Below, piece after piece: positions 17,894 to 34,100 of a DNA stretch of 64,000 nucleotides. The stretch comes from Corella eumyota (Eukaryota; Chordata; Ascidiacea; Phlebobranchia; Corellidae): assembly GCA_963082875.1 (NCBI GenBank), contig OY720101.1, positions 2,170,001 through 2,234,000 of the forward strand, given 5' to 3'. Numbering within the stretch: position 1 is the stretch's first letter; every line of letters begins with the position of its first letter. The notes below the pieces were generated by a model that worked only from the letters and a program-made list of their open reading frames with translations, was not told where the DNA came from and ran no database searches. Made by a program: the position numbers and the translations under genes.

Positions 17894-20800
17894 TTCTTAA
17901 AAAAAATTATTTTTTAGATTTTAAATTTCATTAACTATAACAACTGCAGTAACGTAACAAACCTATTTTGAAATTATTAATCAAAAATATTAATATTCAT
18001 AAAAGTTATAGGCATATTACATAAAATTTGCCAAATCTTAAAATCCAAAATTAATTGCCTTATTAGATGCGCACTTGTCTAGCTTAAATTCCAGATAAAA
18101 AAATTTGCAAAAAAAATCTAAAACAAAAAAATTAGGGCGAATTTTTATTTTGGCCAGTTGGCCTTTATGTGACGTCATATGCATATATAATTATAAGTTG
18201 ATATAAAAAATTGTGAAAAAAATTTATTTTTTAGATTTTAAATTCCATTTACTATAACAACCACAGTAACGTAACGAACCTATTTTGAAATTATTAATCA
18301 AAAATATTAATATTCATAAAAGTTATAGGCATATTACATAAAATTTGCCAAATCTTAAAATCCAAAATTAATTGCCTTATTAGATGCGCACTTGTCTAAC
18401 TTAAATTCCAGATAAAGAAATTTGCAAAAAAAATCTAAAACAAAAAAATTAGGGCGAATTTTTATTTTGGCCAGTTGGCCTTTATGTGACGTCATATGCA
18501 TATATAATTAATTATCAGTTGATATAAAAAATTGTGAAAAAAAATTATTTTTTAGATTTTAAATTCCATTTACTATAACAACCGCAGTAACGTAACGAAC
18601 CTATTTTGAAATTATTAATCAAAAATATTAATATTCATAAAAGTTATAGGCATATTACATAAAATTTGCCGAATCTTAAAATCCAAAATTAATTGCCTTA
18701 TTAGATGCGCACTTGTCTAACTTAAATTCCAGATAAAAAAATTTGCAAAAAAAATCTAAAACAAAAAAATTAGGGCGAATTTTTATTTTGGCTAGTTGGC
18801 CTTTATGTGACGTCATATGCATATATAATTATAAGTTGATATAAAAAATTGTGAAAAAATTTTTTTTTTTAGATTTTAAATTACATTTACTATAACATCC
18901 ACAGTAACGTAACGAACCTATTTTGAAATTATTAATCAAAAATATTAATATTCATAAAAGTTATAGGCATATTACATAAAATTTGCCAAATCTTAAAATC
19001 CAAAATTAATTGCCTTATTAGATGCGCACTTGTCTAACTTAAATTCCTGATCAAAAAATTTGCAAAAAAAATCTAAAACAAAAAAATTAGGGCGAATTTT
19101 TATTTTGGCCAGTTGGCCTTTATGTGACGTCATATGCATATATAATTATAAGTGGATATAAAAAATTGTGAAAAAAAATTATTTTTTAGATTTTAAATTC
19201 CATTTACTATAACAACCGCAGTAACGTAACGAACCTATTTTGAAATTATTAATCAAAAATATTAATATTCATAAAAGTTATAGGCATATTACATAAAATT
19301 TGCCAAATCTTAAAATCCAAAATTAATTACCTTATTAGATGCGCACTTGTCTAACTTAAATTCCAGATAAAAAAATTTGCAAAAAAAATCTAAAACAAAA
19401 AAATTAGGGCGAATTTTTATTTTGGCCAGTTGGCCTTTATGTGACGTCATATGCATATATAATTATAAGTTGATATAAAAAATTCTTAAAAAAAATTATT
19501 TTTTAGATTTTAAATTTCATTAACTATAACAACTGCAGTAACGTAACAAACTTATTTTGAAATTATTAATCAAAAATATTAATATTCATAAAAGTTATAG
19601 GCATATTACATAAAATTTGCCAAATCTTAAAATCCAAAATTAATTGCCTTATTAGATGCGCACTTGTCTAGCTTAAATTCCAGATAAAAAAATTTGCAAA
19701 AAAAATCTAAAACAAAAAAATTAGGGCGAATTTTTATTTTGGCCAGTTGGCCTTTATGTGACGTCATATGCATATATAATTATAAGTTGATATAAAAAAT
19801 TGTGAAAAAAATTTATTTTTTAGATTTTAAATTCCATTAACTATAACAACTGCAGTAACGTAACGAACCTATTTTGAAATTATTAATCAAAAATATTAAT
19901 ATTCATAAAAGTTATAGGCATATTACATAAAATTTGCCAAATCTTAAAATCCAAAATTAATTGCCTTATTAGATGCGCACTTGTCTAACTTAAATTCCAG
20001 ATAAAGAAATTTGCAAAAAAAATCTAAAACAAAAAAATTAGGGCGAATTTTTATTTTGGCCAGTTGGCCTTTATGTGACGTCATATGCATATATAATTAA
20101 TTATCAGTTGATATAAAAAATTGTGAAAAAAAATTATTTTTTAGATTTTAAATTCCATTTACTATAACAACCGCAGTAACGTAACGAACCTATTTTGAAA
20201 TTATTAATCAAAAATATTAATATTCATAAAAGTTATAGGCATATTACATAAAATTTGCCGAATCTTAAAATCCAAAATTAATTGCCTTATTAGATGCGCA
20301 CTTGTCTAACTTAAATTCCAGATAAAAAAATTTGCAAAAAAAATCTAAAACAAAAAAATTAGGGCGAATTTTTATTTTGGCTAGTTGGCCTTTATGTGAC
20401 GTCATATGCATATATAATTATAAGTTGATATAAAAAATTGTGAAAAAATTTTTTTTTTTAGATTTTAAATTACATTTACTATAACATCCACAGTAACGTA
20501 ACGAACCTATTTTGAAATTATTAATCAAAAATATTAATATTCATAAAAGTTATAGGCATATTACATAAAATTTGCCAAATCTTAAAATCCAAAATTAATT
20601 GCCTTATTAGATGCGCACTTGTCTAACTTAAATTCCTGATCAAAAAATTTGCAAAAAAAATCTAAAACAAAAAAATTAGGGCGAATTTTTATTTTGGCCA
20701 GTTGGCCTTTATGTGACGTCATATGCATATATAATTATAAGTGGATATAAAAAATTGTGAAAAAAAATTATTTTTTAGATTTTAAATTCCATTTACTATA

Positions 20801-23800
20801 ACAACCGCAGTAACGTAACGAACCTATTTTGAAATTATTAATCAAAAATATTAATATTCATAAAAGTTATAGGCATATTACATAAAATTTGCCGAATCTT
20901 AAAATCCAAAATTAATTGCTTTATTAGATGCGCACTTGTCTAACTTAAATTCCAGATAAAGAAATTTGCAAAAAAAATCTAAAACAAAAAAATTAGGGCG
21001 AATTTTTATTTTGGCTAGTTGGCCTTTATGTGACGTCATATGCATATATAATTATAAGTTGATATAAAAAATTGTGAAAAAATTTTTTTTTTTAGATTTT
21101 AAATTCCATTAACTATAACAACTGCAGTAACGTAACGAACCTATTTTGAAATTATTAATCAAAAATATTAATATTCATAAAAGTTATAGGCATATTACAT
21201 AAAATTTGCCAAATCTTAAAATCTAAAATTAATTGCCTTATTAGATGCGCACTTGTCTAACTTAAATTCCGGATAAAGAAATTTGCAAAAAAAATCTAAA
21301 ACAAAAAAATTAGGGCGAATTTTTATTTTGGCTAGTTGGCCTTTATGTGACGTCATATGCATATATAATTATAGGTTGATATAAAAAATTGTGAAAAAAT
21401 TTTTTTTTTTAGATTTTAAATTCCATTAACTATAACAACTGCAGTAACGTAACGAACCTATTTTGAAATTATTAATCAAAAATATTAATATTCATAAAAG
21501 TTATAGGCATATTACATAAAATTTGCCAAATCTTAAAATCCAAAATTAATTGCCTTATTAGATGCGCACTTGTCTAACTTAAATTCCAGATAAAGAAATT
21601 TGCAAAAAAAATCTAAAACAAAAAAATTAGGGCGAATTTTTATTTTGGCTAGTTGGCCTTTATGTGACGTCATATGCATATATAATTATAAATTGATATA
21701 AAAAATTGTGAAAAAATTTTTTTTTTTAGATTTTAAATTCCATTAACTATAACAACTGCAGTAACGTAACGAACCTATTTTGAAATTATTAATCAAAAAT
21801 ATTAATATTCATAAAAGTTATAGGCATATTACATAAAATTTGCCAAATCTTAAAATCCAAAATTAATTACCTTATTAGATGCGCACTTGTCTAACTTAAA
21901 TTCCAAATAAAAAAATTTGCAAAAAAAATCTAAAACAAAAAAATTAGGGCGAATTTTTGTTTTGGCCAGTTGGCCTTTATGTGACGTCATATGCATATAT
22001 AATTATAAGTGGATATAAAAAATTGTGAAAAAAATTTATTTTTAGATTTTAAATTCCATTAACTATAACAACTGCAGTAACGTAACGAACCTATTTTGAA
22101 ATTATTAATCAAAAATATTAATATTCATAAAAGTTATAGGCATATTACATAAAATTTGCCAAATCTTAAAATCCAAAATTAATTGCCTTATTAGATGCGC
22201 ACTTGTCTAACTTAAATTCCAGATAAAAAAATTTGCAAAAAAAATCTAAAACAAAAAAATTAGGGCGAATTTTTCTTTTGGCCAGTTGGCCTTTATGTGA
22301 CGTCATATGCATATATAATTAATTATCAGTTGATATAAAAAATTGTGAAAAAAATTTATTTTTAGATTTTAAATTCCATTAACTATAACAACTGCAGTAA
22401 CGTAACGAACCTATTTTGAAATTATTAATCAAAAATATTAATATTCATAAAAGTTATAGGCATATTACATAAAATTTGCCAAATCTTAAAATCCAAAATT
22501 AATTGCCTTATTAGATGCGCACTTGTCTAACTTAAATTCCAGATAAAAAAATTTGCAAAAAAAATCTAAAACAAAAAAATTAGGGCGAATTTTTCTTTTG
22601 GCCAGTTGGCCTTTATGTGACGTCATATGCATATATAATTAATTATCAGTTGATATAAAAAATTGTGAAAAAAATTTATTTTTTAGATTTTAAATTACAT
22701 TTACTATAACATCCACAGTAACGTAACGAACCTATTTTGAAATTATTAATCAAAAATATTAATATTCATAAAAGTTATAGGCATATTACATAAAATTTGC
22801 CAAATCTTAAAATCCAAAATTAATTACCTTATTAGATGCGCACTTGTCTAATTTAAATTCCAGATCAAAAAATTTGCAAAAAAAATCTAAAACAAAAAAA
22901 TTAGGGCGAATTTTTATTTTGACCAGTTGGCCTTTATGTGACGTCATATGCATATATAATTATAAGTTGATATAAAAAATTGTGAAAAAAATATATTTTT
23001 TAGATTTTAAATTCCATTAACTATAACAACTGCAGTAACGTAACGAACCTATTTTGAAATTATTAATCAAAAATATTAATATTCATAAAAGTTATAGGCA
23101 TATTACATAAAATTTGCCGAATCTTAAAATCCAAAATTAATTGCCTTATTAGATGCGCACTTGTCTAACTTAAATTCCAGATAAAGAAATTTGCAAAAAA
23201 AATCTAAAACAAAAAAATTAGGGCGAATTTTTATTTTGGCTAGTTGGCCTTTATGTGACGTCATATGCATATATAATTATAAGTTGATATAAAAAATTGT
23301 GAAAAAATTTTTTTTTTTAGATTTTAAATTCCATTAACTATAACAACTGCAGTAACGTAACAAACCTATTTTGAAATTATTAATCAAAAATATTAATATT
23401 CATAAAAGTTATAGGCATATTACATAAAATTTGCCAAATCTTAAAATCTAAAATTAATTGCCTTATTAGATGCGCACTTGTCTAACTTAAATTCCGGATA
23501 AAGAAATTTGCAAAAAAAATCTAAAACAAAAAAATTAGGGCGAATTTTTATTTTGGCTAGTTGGCCTTTATGTGACGTCATATGCATATATAATTATAAG
23601 TTGATATAAAAAATTGTGAAAAAATTTTTTTTTTTAGATTTTAAATTCCATTAACTATAACAACTGCAGTAACGTAACGAACCTATTTTGAAATTAATAA
23701 TCAAAAATATTAATATTCATAAAAGTTATAGGCATATTACATAAAATTTGCCAAATCTTAAAATCCAAAATTAATTGCCTTATTAGATGCGCACTTGTCT

Positions 23801-26800
23801 AACTTAAATTCCAGATAAAGAAATTTGCAAAAAAAATCTAAAACAAAAAAATTAGGGCGAATTTTTATTTTGGCTAGTTGGCCTTTATGTGACGTCATAT
23901 GCATATATAATTATAAGTTGATATAAAAAATTGTGAAAAAATTTTTTTTTTTAGATTTTAAATTCCATTAACTATAACAACTGCAGTAACGTAACGAACC
24001 TATTTTGAAATTATTAATCAAAAATATTAATATTCATAAAAGTTATAGGCATATTACATAAAATTTGCCAAATCTTAAAATCCAAAATTAATTACCTTAT
24101 TAGATGCGCACTTGTCTAACTTAAATTCCAAATAAAAAAATTTGCAAAAAAAATCTAAAACAAAAAAATTAGGGCGAATTTTTGTTTTGGCCAGTTGGCC
24201 TTTATGTGATGTCATATGCATATATAATTATAAGTGGATATAAAAAATTGTGAAAAAAATTTATTTTTAGATTTTAAATTCCATTAACTATAACAACTGC
24301 AGTAACGTAACGAACCTATTTTGAAATTATTAATCAAAAATATTAATATTCATAAAAGTTATAGGCATATTACATAAAATTTGCCAAATCTTAAAATCCA
24401 AAATTAATTGCCTTATTAGATGCGCACTTGTCTAACTTAAATTCCAGATAAAAAAATTTGCAAAAAAAATCTAAAACAAAAAAATTAGGGCGAATTTTTC
24501 TTTTGGCCAGTTATCCTTTATGTGACGTCATATGCATATATAATTAATTATCAGTTGATATAAAAACTTGTGAAAAAAATTTATTTTTAGATTTTAAATT
24601 CCATTAACTATAACAACTGCAGTAACGTAACGAACCTATTTTGAAATTATTAATCAAAAATATTAATATTCATAAAAGTTATAGGCATATTACATAAAAT
24701 TTGCCAAATCTTAAAATCCAAAATTAATTGCCTTATTAGATGCGCACTTGTCTAACTTAAATTCCAGATAAAAAAATTTGCAAAAAAAATCTAAAACAAA
24801 AAAATTAGGGCGAATTTTTCTTTTGGCCAGTTGGCCTTTATGTGACGTCATATGCATATATAATTAATTATCAGTTGATATAAAAAATTGTGAAAAAAAT
24901 TTATTTTTTAGATTTTAAATTACATTTACTATAACATCCACAGTAACGTAACGAACCTATTTTGAAATTATTAATCAAAAATATTAATATTCATAAAAGT
25001 TATAGGCATATTACATAAAATTTGCCAAATCTTAAAATCCAAAATTAATTGCCTTATTAGATGCGCACTTGTCTAACTTAAATTCCAGATCAAAAAATTT
25101 GCAAAAAAAATCTAAAACAAAAAAATTAGGGCGAATTTTTATTTTGGCCAGTTGGCCTTTATGTGACGTCATATGCATATATAATTATAAGTTGATATAA
25201 AAAATTGTGAAAAAAATATATTTTTTAGATTTTAAATTCCATTAACTATAACAACTGCAGTAACGTAACGAACCTATTTTGAAATTATTAATCAAAAATA
25301 TTAATATTCATAAAAGTTATAGGCATATTACATAAAATTTGCCAAATCTTAAAATCCAAAATTAATTACCTTATTAGATGCGCACTTGTCTAACTTAAAT
25401 TCCAAATAAAAAAATTTGCAAAAAAAATCTAAAGCAAAAAAATTAGGGCGAATTTTTGTTTTGGCCAGTTGGCCTTTATGTGACGTCATATGCATATATA
25501 ATTATAAGTGGATATAAAAAATTGTGAAAAAAATTTATTTTTTAGATTTTAAATTCCATTAACTATAACAACTGCAGTAACGTAACGAACCTATTTTGAA
25601 ATTATTAATCAAAAATATTAATATTCATAAAAGTTATAGGCATATTACATAAAATTTGCCAAATCTTAAAATCCAAAATTAATTGCCTTATTAGATGCGC
25701 ACTTGTCTAACTTAAATTCCAGATAAAGAAATTTGCAAAAAAAATCTAAAACAAAAAAATTAGGGCGAATTTTTATTTTGGCCAGTTGGCCTTTATGTGA
25801 CGTCATATGCATATATAATTATAAGTTGATATAAAAAATTGTGAAAAAAATTTATTTTTTAGATTTTAAATTCCATTAACTATAACAACTGCAGTAACGT
25901 AACGAACCTATTTTGAAATTATTAATCAAAAATATTAATATTCATAAAAGTTATAGGCATATTACATAAAATTTGCCAAATCTTAAAATCCAAAATTAAT
26001 TACCTTATTAGATGCGCACTTCTCTAACTTAAATTCCAGATAAAAAAATTTGCAAAAAAAATCTAAAACAAAAAAATTAGGGCGAATTTTTATTTTGGCC
26101 AGTTGGCCTTTATGTGACGTCATATGCATATATAATTATAAGTTGATATAAAAAATTCTTAAAAAAAATTATTTTTTAGATTTTAAATTTCATTAACTAT
26201 AACAACTGCAGTAACGTAACAAACCTATTTTGAAATTATTAATCAAAAATATTAATATTCATAAAAGTTATAGGCATATTACATAAAATTTGCCAAATCT
26301 TAAAATCCAAAATTAATTGCCTTATTAGATGCGCACTTGTCTAGCTTAAATTCCAGATAAAAAAATTTGCAAAAAAAATCTAAAACAAAAAAATTAGGGC
26401 GAATTTTTATTTTGGCCAGTTGGCCTTTATGTGACGTCATATGCATATATAATTATAAGTTGATATAAAAAATTGTGAAAAAAATTTATTTTTTAGATTT
26501 TAAATTCCATTTACTATAACAACCACAGTAACGTAACGAACCTATTTTGAAATTATTAATCAAAAATATTAATATTCATAAAAGTTATAGGCATATTACA
26601 TAAAATTTGCCAAATCTTAAAATCCAAAATTAATTGCCTTATTAGATGCGCACTTGTCTAACTTAAATTCCAGATAAAGAAATTTGCAAAAAAAATCTAA
26701 AACAAAAAAATTAGGGCGAATTTTTATTTTGGCCAGTTGGCCTTTATGTGACGTCATATGCATATATAATTAATTATCAGTTGATATAAAAAATTGTGAA

Positions 26801-28100
26801 AAAAAATTATTTTTTAGATTTTAAATTCCATTTACTATAACAACCGCAGTAACGTAACGAACCTATTTTGAAATTATTAATCAAAAATATTAATATTCAT
26901 AAAAGTTATAGGCATATTACATAAAATTTGCCGAATCTTAAAATCCAAAATTAATTGCCTTATTAGATGCGCACTTGTCTAACTTAAATTCCAGATAAAA
27001 AAATTTGCAAAAAAAATCTAAAACAAAAAAATTAGGGCGAATTTTTATTTTGGCTAGTTGGCCTTTATGTGACGTCATATGCATATATAATTATAAGTTG
27101 ATATAAAAAATTGTGAAAAAATTTTTTTTTTTAGATTTTAAATTACATTTACTATAACATCCACAGTAACGTAACGAACCTATTTTGAAATTATTAATCA
27201 AAAATATTAATATTCATAAAAGTTATAGGCATATTACATAAAATTTGCCAAATCTTAAAATCCAAAATTAATTGCCTTATTAGATGCGCACTTGTCTAAC
27301 TTAAATTCCTGATCAAAAAATTTGCAAAAAAAATCTAAAACAAAAAAATTAGGGCGAATTTTTATTTTGGCCAGTTGGCCTTTATGTGACGTCATATGCA
27401 TATATAATTATAAGTGGATATAAAAAATTGTGAAAAAAAATTATTTTTTAGATTTTAAATTCCATTTACTATAACAACCGCAGTAACGTAACGAACCTAT
27501 TTTGAAATTATTAATCAAAAATATTAATATTCATAAAAGTTATAGGCATATTACATAAAATTTGCCAAATCTTAAAATCCAAAATTAATTACCTTATTAG
27601 ATGCGCACTTGTCTAACTTAAATTCCAGATAAAAAAATTTGCAAAAAAAATCTAAAACAAAAAAATTAGGGCGAATTTTTATTTTGGCCAGTTGGCCTTT
27701 ATGTGACGTCATATGCATATATAATTATAAGTTGATATAAAAAATTGTGAAAAAAATTTATTTTTTAGATTTTAAATTCCATTAACTATAACAACTGCAG
27801 TAACGTAACGAACCTATTTTGAAATTATTAATCAAAAATATTAATATTCATAAAAGTTATAGGCATATTACATAAAATTTGCCAAATCTTAAAATCCAAA
27901 ATTAATTGCCTTATTAGATGCGCACTTGTCTAACTTAAATTCCAGATAAAGAAATTTGCAAAAAAAATCTAAAACAAAAAAATTAGGGCGAATTTTTATT
28001 TTGGCCAGTTGGCCTTTATGTGACGTCATATGCATATATAATTAATTATCAGTTGATATAAAAAATTGTGAAAAAAAATTATTTTTTAGATTTTAAATTC
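17300..28100 (+). repeat. Higher-order zone with 7-monomer (2,225 bp) blocks and an 8,262-bp offset duplication
   Basis: The variant 'ttacatttac' occurs at 18881, 20470, 22695, 24920 and 27143; the last four are spaced 2,225, 2,225 and 2,223. The 'gccgaatc' variant at 20891 and 23116 shows the same 2,225 offset. A second, longer offset of 8,262 links 'ttcttaaaa' at 17894 to 26156 and 'aaccacag' near 18259 to 26521, meaning that about 17.3-19.9 kb reappears at about 25.5-28.1 kb. The 7-monomer blocks therefore lie between two copies of a flanking block. Confidence 0.8.
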
Positions 28101-31100
28101 CATTTACTTTAACAACCGCAGTAACGTAACGAACCTATTTTGAAATTATTAATCAAAAATATTAATATTCATAAAAGTTATAGGCATATTACATAAAATT
28201 TGCCGAATCTTAAAATCCAAAATTAATTGCCTTATTAGATGCGCACTTGTCTAACTTAAATTCCAGATAAAGAAATTTGCAAAAAAAATCTAAAACAAAA
28301 AAATTAGGGCGAATTTTTATTTTGGCCAGTTGGCCTTTATGTGACGTCATATGCATATATAATTATAAGTTGATATAAAAAATTGTGAAAAAAATTTATT
28401 TTTTAGATTTTAAATTCCATTAACTATAACAACTGCAGTAACGTAACGAACCTATTTTGAAATTATTAATCAAAAATATTAATATTCATAAAAGTTATAG
28501 GCATATTACATAAAATTTGCCAAATCTTAAAATCCAAAATTAATTACCTTATTAGATGCGCACTTGTCTAACTTAAATTCCAGATAAAAAAATTTGCAAA
28601 AAAAATCTAAAACAAAAAAATTAGGTCAAATTTTTATTTTGGCCAGTTGGCCTTTATGTGACGTCATATGCATATATAATTATAAGTTGATATAAAAAAT
28701 TCTTAAAAAAAATTATTTTTTAGATTTTAAATTTCATTAACTATAACAACTGCAGTAACGTAACAAACCTATTTTGAAATTATTAATCAAAAATATTAAT
28801 ATTCATAAAAGTTATAGGCATATTACATAAAATTTGCCAAATCTTAAAATCCAAAATTAATTGCCTTATTAGATGCGCACTTGTCTAGCTTAAATTCCAG
28901 ATAAAAAAATTTGCAAAAAAAATCTAAAACAAAAAAATTAGGGCGAATTTTTATTTTGGCCAGTTGGCCTTTATGTGACGTCATATGCATATATAATTAT
29001 AAGTTGATATAAAAAATTGTGAAAAAAATTTATTTTTTAGATTTTAAATTCCATTAACTATAACAACTGCAGTAACGTAACGAACCTATTTTGAAATTAT
29101 TAATCAAAAATATTAATATTCATAAAAGTTATAGGCATATTACATAAAATTTGCCAAATCTTAAAATCCAAAATTAATTGCCTTATTAGATGCGCACTTG
29201 TCTAACTTAAATTCCAGATAAAGAAATTTGCAAAAAAAATCTAAAACAAAAAAATTAGGGCGAATTTTTATTTTGGCCAGTTGGCCTTTATGTGACGTCA
29301 TATGCATATATAATTAATTATCAGTTGATATAAAAAATTGTGAAAAAAAATTATTTTTTAGATTTTAAATTCCATTTACTTTAACAACCGCAGTAACGTA
29401 ACGAACCTATTTTGAAATTATTAATCAAAAATATTAATATTCATAAAAGTTATAGGCATATTACATAAAATTTGCCGAATCTTAAAATCCAAAATTAATT
29501 GCCTTATTAGATGCGCACTTGTCTAACTTAAATTCCAGATAAAGAAATTTGCAAAAAAAATCTAAAACAAAAAAATTAGGGCGAATTTTTATTTTGGCCA
29601 GTTGGCCTTTATGTGACGTCATATGCATATATAATTATAAGTTGATATAAAAAATTGTGAAAAAAATTTATTTTTTAGATTTTAAATTCCATTAACTATA
29701 ACAACTGCAGTAACGTAACGAACCTATTTTGAAATTATTAATCAAAAATATTAATATTCATAAAAGTTATAGGCATATTACATAAAATTTGCCAAATCTT
29801 AAAATCCAAAATTAATTAACTTATTAGATGCGCACTTGTCTAACTTAAATTCCAGATAAAAAAATTTGCAAAAAAAATCTAAAACAAAAAAATTAGGTCA
29901 AATTTTTATTTTGGCCAGTTGGCCTTTATGTGACGTCATATGCATATATAATTATAAGTTGATATAAAAAATTCTTAAAAAAAATTATTTTTTAGATTTT
30001 AAATTTCATTAACTATAACAACTGCAGTAACGTAACAAACCTATTTTGAAATTATTAATCAAAAATATTAATATTCATAAAAGTTATAGGCATATTACAT
30101 AAAATTTGCCAAATCTTAAAATCCAAAATGAATTGCCTTATTAGATGCGCACTTGTCTAACTTAAATTCCAGATAAAGAAATTTGCAAAAAAAATCTAAA
30201 ACAAAAAAATTAGGGCGAATTTTTATTTTGGCCAGTTGGCCTTTATGTGACGTCATATGCATATATAATTATAAGTTGATATAAAAAATTGTGAAAAAAA
30301 ATTATTTTTTAGATTTTAAATTCCATTTACTATAACAACCGCAGTAACGTAACGAACCTATTTTGAAATTATTAATCAAAAATATTAATATTCATAAAAG
30401 TTATAGGCATATTACATAAAATTTGCCAAATCTTAAAATCCAAAATTAATTGCCTTATTAGATGCGCACTTGTCTAACTTAAATTCCAGATAAAGAAATT
30501 TGCAAAAAAAATCTAAAACAAAAAAATTAGGGCGAATTTTTATTTTGGCCAGTTGGCCTTTATGTGACGTCATATGCATATATAATTATAAGTTAATATA
30601 AAAAATTGTGAAAAAAATTTATTTTTTAGATTTTAAATTCCATTTACTATAACAACCGCAGTAACGTAACAAACCTATTTTGAAATTATTAATCAAAAAA
30701 ATTAATATTCATAAAAGTTATAGGCATATTACATAAAATTTGCCAAATCTTAAAATCCAAAATTAATTGCCTTATTAGATACGCACTTGTCTAACTTAAA
30801 TTCCAGATAAAGAAATTTGCAAAAAAAATTTAAAACAAAAATTAGGGCGAATTTTTATTTTGGCCAGTTGGCCTTTATGTGACGTCATATGCATATATAA
30901 TTATAAGTTGATATAAAAAATTGTGAAAAAATTTTATTTTTTAGATTTTAAATTCCATTAACTATAACAACTGCAGTAACGTAACGAACCTATTTTAAAA
31001 TTATTAATCAAAAATATTAATATTCATAAAAGTTTTAGGCATATTACATAAAATTTGCCAAATCTTAAAATCCAAAATTAATTACCTTATTAGATGCGCA

Positions 31101-31199
31101 CTTGTCTAACTTAAATTCCAGATAAAGAAATTTGCAAAAAAAATCTAAAACAAAAAAATTAGGGCGAATTTTTAATTTGGCCAGTTGGCCTTTATGTGA

Positions 31200-34100
31200 C
31201 GTCATATGCATATATAATTATAAGTTGACATAAAAAATTGTGAAAAAAATTTATTTTTTAAATTTTAAATTCCATTACCTATAACAACTGCAGTAACGTA
31301 ACGAACCTATTTTAAAATTATTAATCAAAAATATTAATATTCATAAAAGTTATAGGCATATTACATAAAATTTGCCAAATCTTAAAATCCAAAATTAATT
31401 ACCTTATTAGATGCGCACTTGTCTAACTTAAATTCCAAATAAAAAAATTTGCAAAAAAAATCTAAAACAAAAAAATTAGGGCAAATTTTTGTTTTGGCCA
31501 GTTGGCCTTTATGTGACGTCATATGCATATATAATTATAAGTGGATATAAAAAATTGTGAAAAAAATTTATTTTTTAGATTTTAAATTCCATTAACTATA
31601 ACAACTGCAGTAACGTAACGAACCTATTTTGAAATTATTAATCAAAAATATTAATATTCATAAAAGTTATAGGCATATTACATAAAATTTGCCAAATCTT
31701 AAAATCCAAAATGAATTGCCTTATTAGATGCGCACTTGTCTAACTTAAATTCCAGATAAAGAAATTTGCAAAAAAAATCTAAAACAAAAAAATTAGGGCA
31801 AATATTTATTTTGGCCAGTTGGCCTTTATGTGACGTCATATGCATATATAATTATAAGTTGATATAAAAAATTGTGAAAAAAAATTATTTTTTAGATTTT
31901 AAATTCCATTTACTATAACAACCGCAGTAACGTAACGAACCTATTTTGAAATTATTAATCAAAAATATTAATATTCATAAAAGTTATAGGCATATTACAT
32001 AAAATTTGCCAAATCTTAAAATCCAAAATTAATTGCCTTATTAGATGCGCACTTGTCTAACTTAAATTCCAGATAAAGAAATTTGCAAAAAAAATCTAAA
32101 ACAAAAAAATTAGGGCGAATTTTTATTTTGGCCAGTTGGCCTTTATGTGACGTCATATGCATATATAATTATAAGTTAATATAAAAAATTGTGAAAAAAA
32201 TTTATTTTTTAGATTTTAAATTCCATTTACTATAACAACCGCAGTAACGTAACAAACCTATTTTGAAATTATTAATCAAAAAAATTAATATTCATAAAAG
32301 TTATAGGCATATTACATAAAATTTGCCAAATCTTAAAATCCAAAATTAATTGCCTTATTAGATACGCACTTGTCTAACTTAAATTCCAGATAAAGAAATT
32401 TGCAAAAAAAATTTAAAACAAAAATTAGGGCGAATTTTTATTTTGGCCAGTTGGCCTTTATGTGACGTCATATGCATATATAATTATAAGTTGATATAAA
32501 AAATTGTGAAAAAATTTTATTTTTTAGATTTTAAATTCCATTAACTATAACAACTGCAGTAACGTAACGAACCTATTTTAAAATTATTAATCAAAAATAT
32601 TAATATTCATAAAAGTTTTAGGCATATTACATAAAATTTGCCAAATCTTAAAATCCAAAATTAATTACCTTATTAGATGCGCACTTGTCTAACTTAAATT
32701 CCAGATAAAGAAATTTGCAAAAAAAATCTAAAACAAAAAAATTAGGGCGAATTTTTAATTTGGCCAGTTGGCCTTTATGTGACGTCATATGCATATATAA
32801 TTATAAGTTGACATAAAAAATTGTGAAAAAAATTTATTTTTTAAATTTTAAATTCCATTACCTATAACAACTGCAGTAACGTAACGAACCTATTTTAAAA
32901 TTATTAATCAAAAATATTAATATTCATAAAAGTTATAGGCATATTACATAAAATTTGCCAAATCTTAAAATCCAAAATTAATTACCTTATTAGATGCGCA
33001 CTTGTCTAACTTAAATTCCAAATAAAAAAATTTGCAAAAAAAATCTAAAACAAAAAAATTAGGGCAAATTTTTGTTTTGGCCAGTTGGCCTTTATGTGAC
33101 GTCATATGCATATATAATTATAAGTTAATATAAAAAATTGTGAAAAAAATTTATTTTTTAGATTTTAAATTCCATTTACTATAACAACCGCAGTAACGTA
33201 ACAAACCTATTTTGAAATTATTAATCAAAAAAATTAATATTCATAAAAGTTATAGGCATATTACATAAAATTTGCCAAATCTTAAAATCCAAAATTAATT
33301 GCCTTATTAGATACGCACTTGTCTAACTTAAATTCCAGATAAAGAAATTTGCAAAAAAAATTTAAAACAAAAATTAGGGCGAATTTTTATTTTGGCCAGT
33401 TGGCCTTTATGTGACGTCATATGCATATATAATTATAAGTTGATATAAAAAATTGTGAAAAAATTTTATTTTTTAGATTTTAAATTCCATTAACTATAAC
33501 AACTGCAGTAACGTAACGAACCTATTTTAAAATTATTAATCAAAAATATTAATATTCATAAAAGTTTTAGGCATATTACATAAAATTTGCCAAATCTTAA
33601 AATCCAAAATTAATTACCTTATTAGATGCGCACTTGTCTAACTTAAATTCCAGATAAAGAAATTTGCAAAAAAAATCTAAAACAAAAAAATTAGGGCGAA
33701 TTTTTAATTTGGCCAGTTGGCCTTTATGTGACGTCATATGCATATATAATTATAAGTTGACATAAAAAATTGTGAAAAAAATTTATTTTTTAAATTTTAA
33801 ATTCCATTACCTATAACAACTGCAGTAACGTAACGAACCTATTTTAAAATTATTAATCAAAAATATTAATATTCATAAAAGTTATAGGCATATTACATAA
33901 AATTTGCCAAATCTTAAAATCCAAAATTAATTACCTTATTAGATGCGCACTTGTCTAACTTAAATTCCAAATAAAAAAATTTGCAAAAAAAATCTAAAAC
34001 AAAAAAATTAGGGCAAATTTTTGTTTTGGCCAGTTGGCCTTTATGTGACGTCATATGCATATATAATTATAAGTGGATATAAAAAATTGTGAAAAAAATT